Part shown: positions 61,012-64,000 of the stretch, piece after piece
Layout of the letters: the number at the start of each line of letters is the position of its first letter
How positions within the stretch are numbered: the first letter of the stretch is position 1
NCBI GenBank assembly: GCA_020796225.1
Contig: CM036754.1
Coordinates: 39,674,279 to 39,738,278, forward strand
Reading direction: 5' to 3'
Source: Arion vulgaris
Taxonomy: Eukaryota; Mollusca; Gastropoda; Stylommatophora; Arionidae
DNA: 64,000 nt
The notes under the pieces: model-generated
Told to the model about the DNA's origin: nothing
What the model saw: the letters and a program-made list of their open reading frames with translations, nothing else
Databases searched by the model: none
Program-made: the position numbers and the translations under genes

Positions 61012-61312
61012 AAGACAACGGATTGACTTCATTGCACCGGGTTTTATCACCTCGATTACCTCTCCTCAGAAATGACACGACACATGCCGAGAGTATTGTA
61101 CAAAACACACTTTTATCACCTCGATTACCTCTCCGCAGAAATGACACGACACATGCCGAGAGTATTGTACAAAACACACGAACTCCGTAACACCGGCAAC
61201 AATCCTAGGGTTTCTGGGTAAAGTACGCTTGTGAACAGAACGGCGAGATCTGGATTGGAACCCACGACATTCGGAACGCACGGCTGAGGCGTAACCACTT
61301 AGCCACAGAGAC
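61012..61312 (-). mobile_element. SINE-B with 69-bp internal tandem duplication
   Basis: Reverse head gtctctgtggctaagtggtt and gtgggttccaatccag. The segment ttttatcacctcgattacct to caaaacacac occurs at 61042 and again at 61111 with one difference. Confidence 0.82.
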
Positions 61313-61689
61313 CTATTTGTGTAGAACGAACACAAATCGTTAAAGGAACCGGCAAATAGTTTATATCCTCGGTTAAGCAACTAGCCAGTGGTTTTCAAAA
61401 TATATAATTAAATGTCGCTTTGTAATGTGCATGTGTTGATTTATTTTGTACCATCGACAGAAAGAAAATTCCATACCTTACATGGGATTCGAACCAGTGT
61501 CCCCTATAACTGAGACATCTTTGCTCTGATCCATCTTCTGCCATCACGATGAGGGGGAGAGAGAGGAGCCATATCCATGATATGATATGCTCTTTAGATG
61601 GTTACAAAATAAAACAGATTGCAAAAGCAGCTGGAAGATCGTTTTCATGAGAGAGTTACGAAAAAAGCGTAAAAGTTTAATTTTTAAAA

Positions 61690-61960
61690 TCTATCAGTTA
61701 TCAGAGGACTATCATCATAGCACTCCGGACATGTCCGTAGGTGCTCTGATCTCCGCCTAAAAAAATCCAGCAGCGGCTAACACGCTAGTTTGATGTTGAT
61801 TAATCAATCTCTTTGCATATTTGGTATGCTGTTCTTCTCGGGCTGTACCAATATTGATGCCCATCTCTCTAAATCTGATCAGCGAGTGGGACTCACAACC
61901 ATTAAACTCTTCTGTTCGAAATGACTCTCTGTGCGTTAAGAATGTCATTTCTTTCAATTT
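61690..61960 (-). mobile_element. LINE region downstream of RNase H
   Basis: Minus frame SHSLIRFREMGINIGTAREE, then QHTKYAKRLINQHQTSVLAA and AGFF. Same ending type as 7119-7358 and 13860-14260. Confidence 0.65.
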
Positions 61961-61984
61961 TCTTGAAATCTAATTAACTTTTAA

Positions 61985-62200
61985 TAATAATAATTCCTCT
62001 CGTACCGTTATACGTTACATAGGGTCTGCAAGCAATTTCTCGATACCGCTCTATCCTGGGCAACTCGCTCAATCTCATCCATGGAACTGAGACCGATATT
62101 TCTTACCTCTCTCAGCAATTTCAGGGTCTCCTTAGGTTGTCCTCTCTTACTGGAACCCTTTGCATCCCACTTCAATGCCTGCTTTGATATTCGATGTTTA
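61985..62200 (-). mobile_element. LINE ORF2 C-terminus (KQALKWDAKGSSKRGQPKETLK)
   Basis: Minus frame [20 protein letters not shown], then KETLKLLREVRNIGLSSMDE and a last CNV. Close to 24770-25145. Confidence 0.8.
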
Positions 62201-62311
62201 ACGTTTACGCCGACGGTAAAATAATGCGCCATGAATGTATGTCCCAGACGCCATTAATGTAGGACATGACGATCGCGGGCGCCATGTTGGACATCTCAGC
62301 TGTTAGAAAAT

Positions 62312-64000
62312 TAAGAAGTAGACAAATTAGCATGTACCATGAAGAGAAACATCAGTTTACTGTTCTACCACTTTAAGTATACAATCACACAGTAACTAGA
62401 CAAATTAACATGTACCATGAAGAGAAACATCAATTTACTGTTCTATCACTTTAAGTATACAATCACACAGTAGCTAGACAAATTAACATGTACCATGAAG
62501 AGAAACATCAATTTATGTTCTAGCACTTTAAGTATACAATCACACAGTAGCTAGACAAATTAACATGTACCATGAAGAGAAACATCAATTTATTGTTCTA
62601 TCACTTTAAGTATACAATCACACAGTAGCTAGACAAATTAACATGTACCATGAAGAGAAACATCAATTTATTGTTCTATCACTTTAAGTATACAATCACA
62701 CAGTAACTAGACAAATTAACATGTACCATGAAGAGAAACATCAATTTACTGTTCTATCACTTTAAGTATACAATCACACAGTAGCTAGACAAATTAACAT
62801 GTACCATGAAGAGAAACATCAATTTACTGTTCTATCACTTTAAGTATACAATCACACAGTAGCTAGACAAATTAACATGTACCATGAAGAGAAACATCAA
62901 TTTATTGTTCTATCACTTTAAGTATACAATCACACAGTAGCTAGACAAATTAACATGTACCATGAAGAGAAACATCAATTTACTGTTCTATCACTTTAAG
63001 TATACAATCACACAGTAGCTAGACAAATTAACATGTACCATGAAGAGAAACATCAATTTACTGTTCTATCACTTTAAGTATACAATCACACAGTAGCTAG
63101 ACAAATTAACATGTACCATGAAGAGAAACATCAATTTATTGTTCTATCACTTTAAGTATACAATCACACAGTAGCTAGACAAATTAACATGTACCATGAA
63201 GAGAAACATCAATTTATTGTTCTATCACTTTAAGTATACAATCACACAGTAGCTAGACAAATTAACATGTACCATGAAGAGAAACATCAATTTACTGTTC
63301 TATCACTTTAAGTATACAATCACACAGTAGCTAGACAAATTAACATGTACCATGAAGAAAGATATCAGTTTATTGTTCTATCACTTTAAGTATACAATCA
63401 CACAGTAGCTAGACAAATTAACATGTACCATGAAGAGTAACATCAATTTACTGTTCTATCACTTTAAGTATACAATCACACAGTAGCTAGACAAATTAAC
63501 ATTTACCATGAAGAGAAACATCAATTTACTGTTCTAGCACTTTAAGTATACAATCACACAGTAACTAGACAAATTAACATGTACCATGAAGAGAGATATC
63601 AGTTTATTGTTCTATCACTTTAAGTATACAATCACACAGTAGCTAGACAAATTAACATGTACCATGAAGAGAAACATCAGTTTATTGTTCTATCACTTTA
63701 AGTATACAATCACACAGTAGCTAGACAAATTAACATTTACCATGAAGAGAAACATCAATTTACTGTTCTAGCACTTTAAGTATACAATCACACAGTAGCT
63801 AGACAAATTAACATGTACCATGAAGAGAAACATCAATTTATTGTTCTATCACTTTAAGTATACAATCACACAGTAGCTAGACAAATTAACATGTACCATG
63901 AAGAGAAACATCAATTTATTGTTCTATCACTTTAAGTATACAATCACACAGTAGCTAGACAAATTAACATGTACCATGAAGAGAAATCATCATTTATTGT
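62312..64000 (+). repeat. 78-bp satellite, about 21 copies, running off the window
   Basis: Unit cagtagctagacaaattaacatgtaccatg, then aagagaaacatcaatttactgttctatcactttaagtatacaatcaca. Units nearly identical, with recurring variants (cagtaactag, gagagatatcagttt, ctagcac). Confidence 0.96.

Noticed and set aside
1..64000. A dedicated undescribed multi-gene system such as defence or biosynthesis
   Set aside because: Only one host gene is recognisable; the rest is repeats and retroelement remnants, with no clustered coding regions.

Overview
This is a window of an animal nuclear genome, AT-rich and very repeat-dense. The evidence is GT-AG introns, tRNA-derived SINEs, 5'-truncated non-LTR retrotransposons (LINEs) and long tandem arrays. 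The only gene I can identify is a spliced 5'-3' exoribonuclease 2 (XRN2/Rat1) on the + strand. Its protein reads like an invertebrate XRN2. The mix of SINE families and RT-type LINEs would fit a mollusc or another lophotrochozoan, but the sequence alone does not settle the species.

Layout. 1-22,745 holds fifteen consecutive coding exons of XRN2, about 467 codons. They begin in the basic linker after the (absent) N-terminal nuclease domain and end in a Gly/Gln/Ser-rich tail. Introns of 0.2-3 kb are packed with SINEs, LINE tails and three minisatellites. Exon phases join perfectly through all fifteen exons. Exon 6 alone has an in-frame stop, best explained by three missing single bases. The far C-terminal exon(s) were not recognised; they may lie in or beyond the rest of the window. 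22.7-64 kb has no convincing host gene. It holds tandem arrays with units of about 37, 29, 53, 30, 18, 24, 68, 39 and 78 bp, at least seven short dispersed retroelement families, and LINE fragments from several lineages.

Mobile elements. SINE-A (about 250 bp, GAAGAAG tail) is the commonest, with about 16 copies plus a sister subfamily A'. SINE-B, C, D, E, F and G have tRNA-like heads with visible A and B boxes. Several insertions can be proved from target-site duplications (TSDs): SINE-E inside SINE-D, SINE-A' inside a 28-bp minisatellite, SINE-A inside a LINE, and a 1.29-kb composite element (SINE-A-like 3' end plus a GC-rich body with an 88-bp duplication) inside a LINE with a 13-bp TSD. 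The composite recalls the SVA architecture of primates and is the most novel-looking element here.

Tandem arrays. About a fifth of the window is minisatellite or satellite. Several arrays appear to have been seeded inside dispersed repeats: the 92-bp array inside a dispersed repeat and the 18-bp array at a SINE-C head. The middles of several arrays are noisy and deletion-rich, and one block (about 48,917-50,050) is a base-by-base blend of the 68-bp satellite with unique sequence from 44,770-46,050. That is a consensus artefact, so array lengths here should not be trusted.

No RNA gene, CRISPR array, operon or other dedicated multi-gene system was found.
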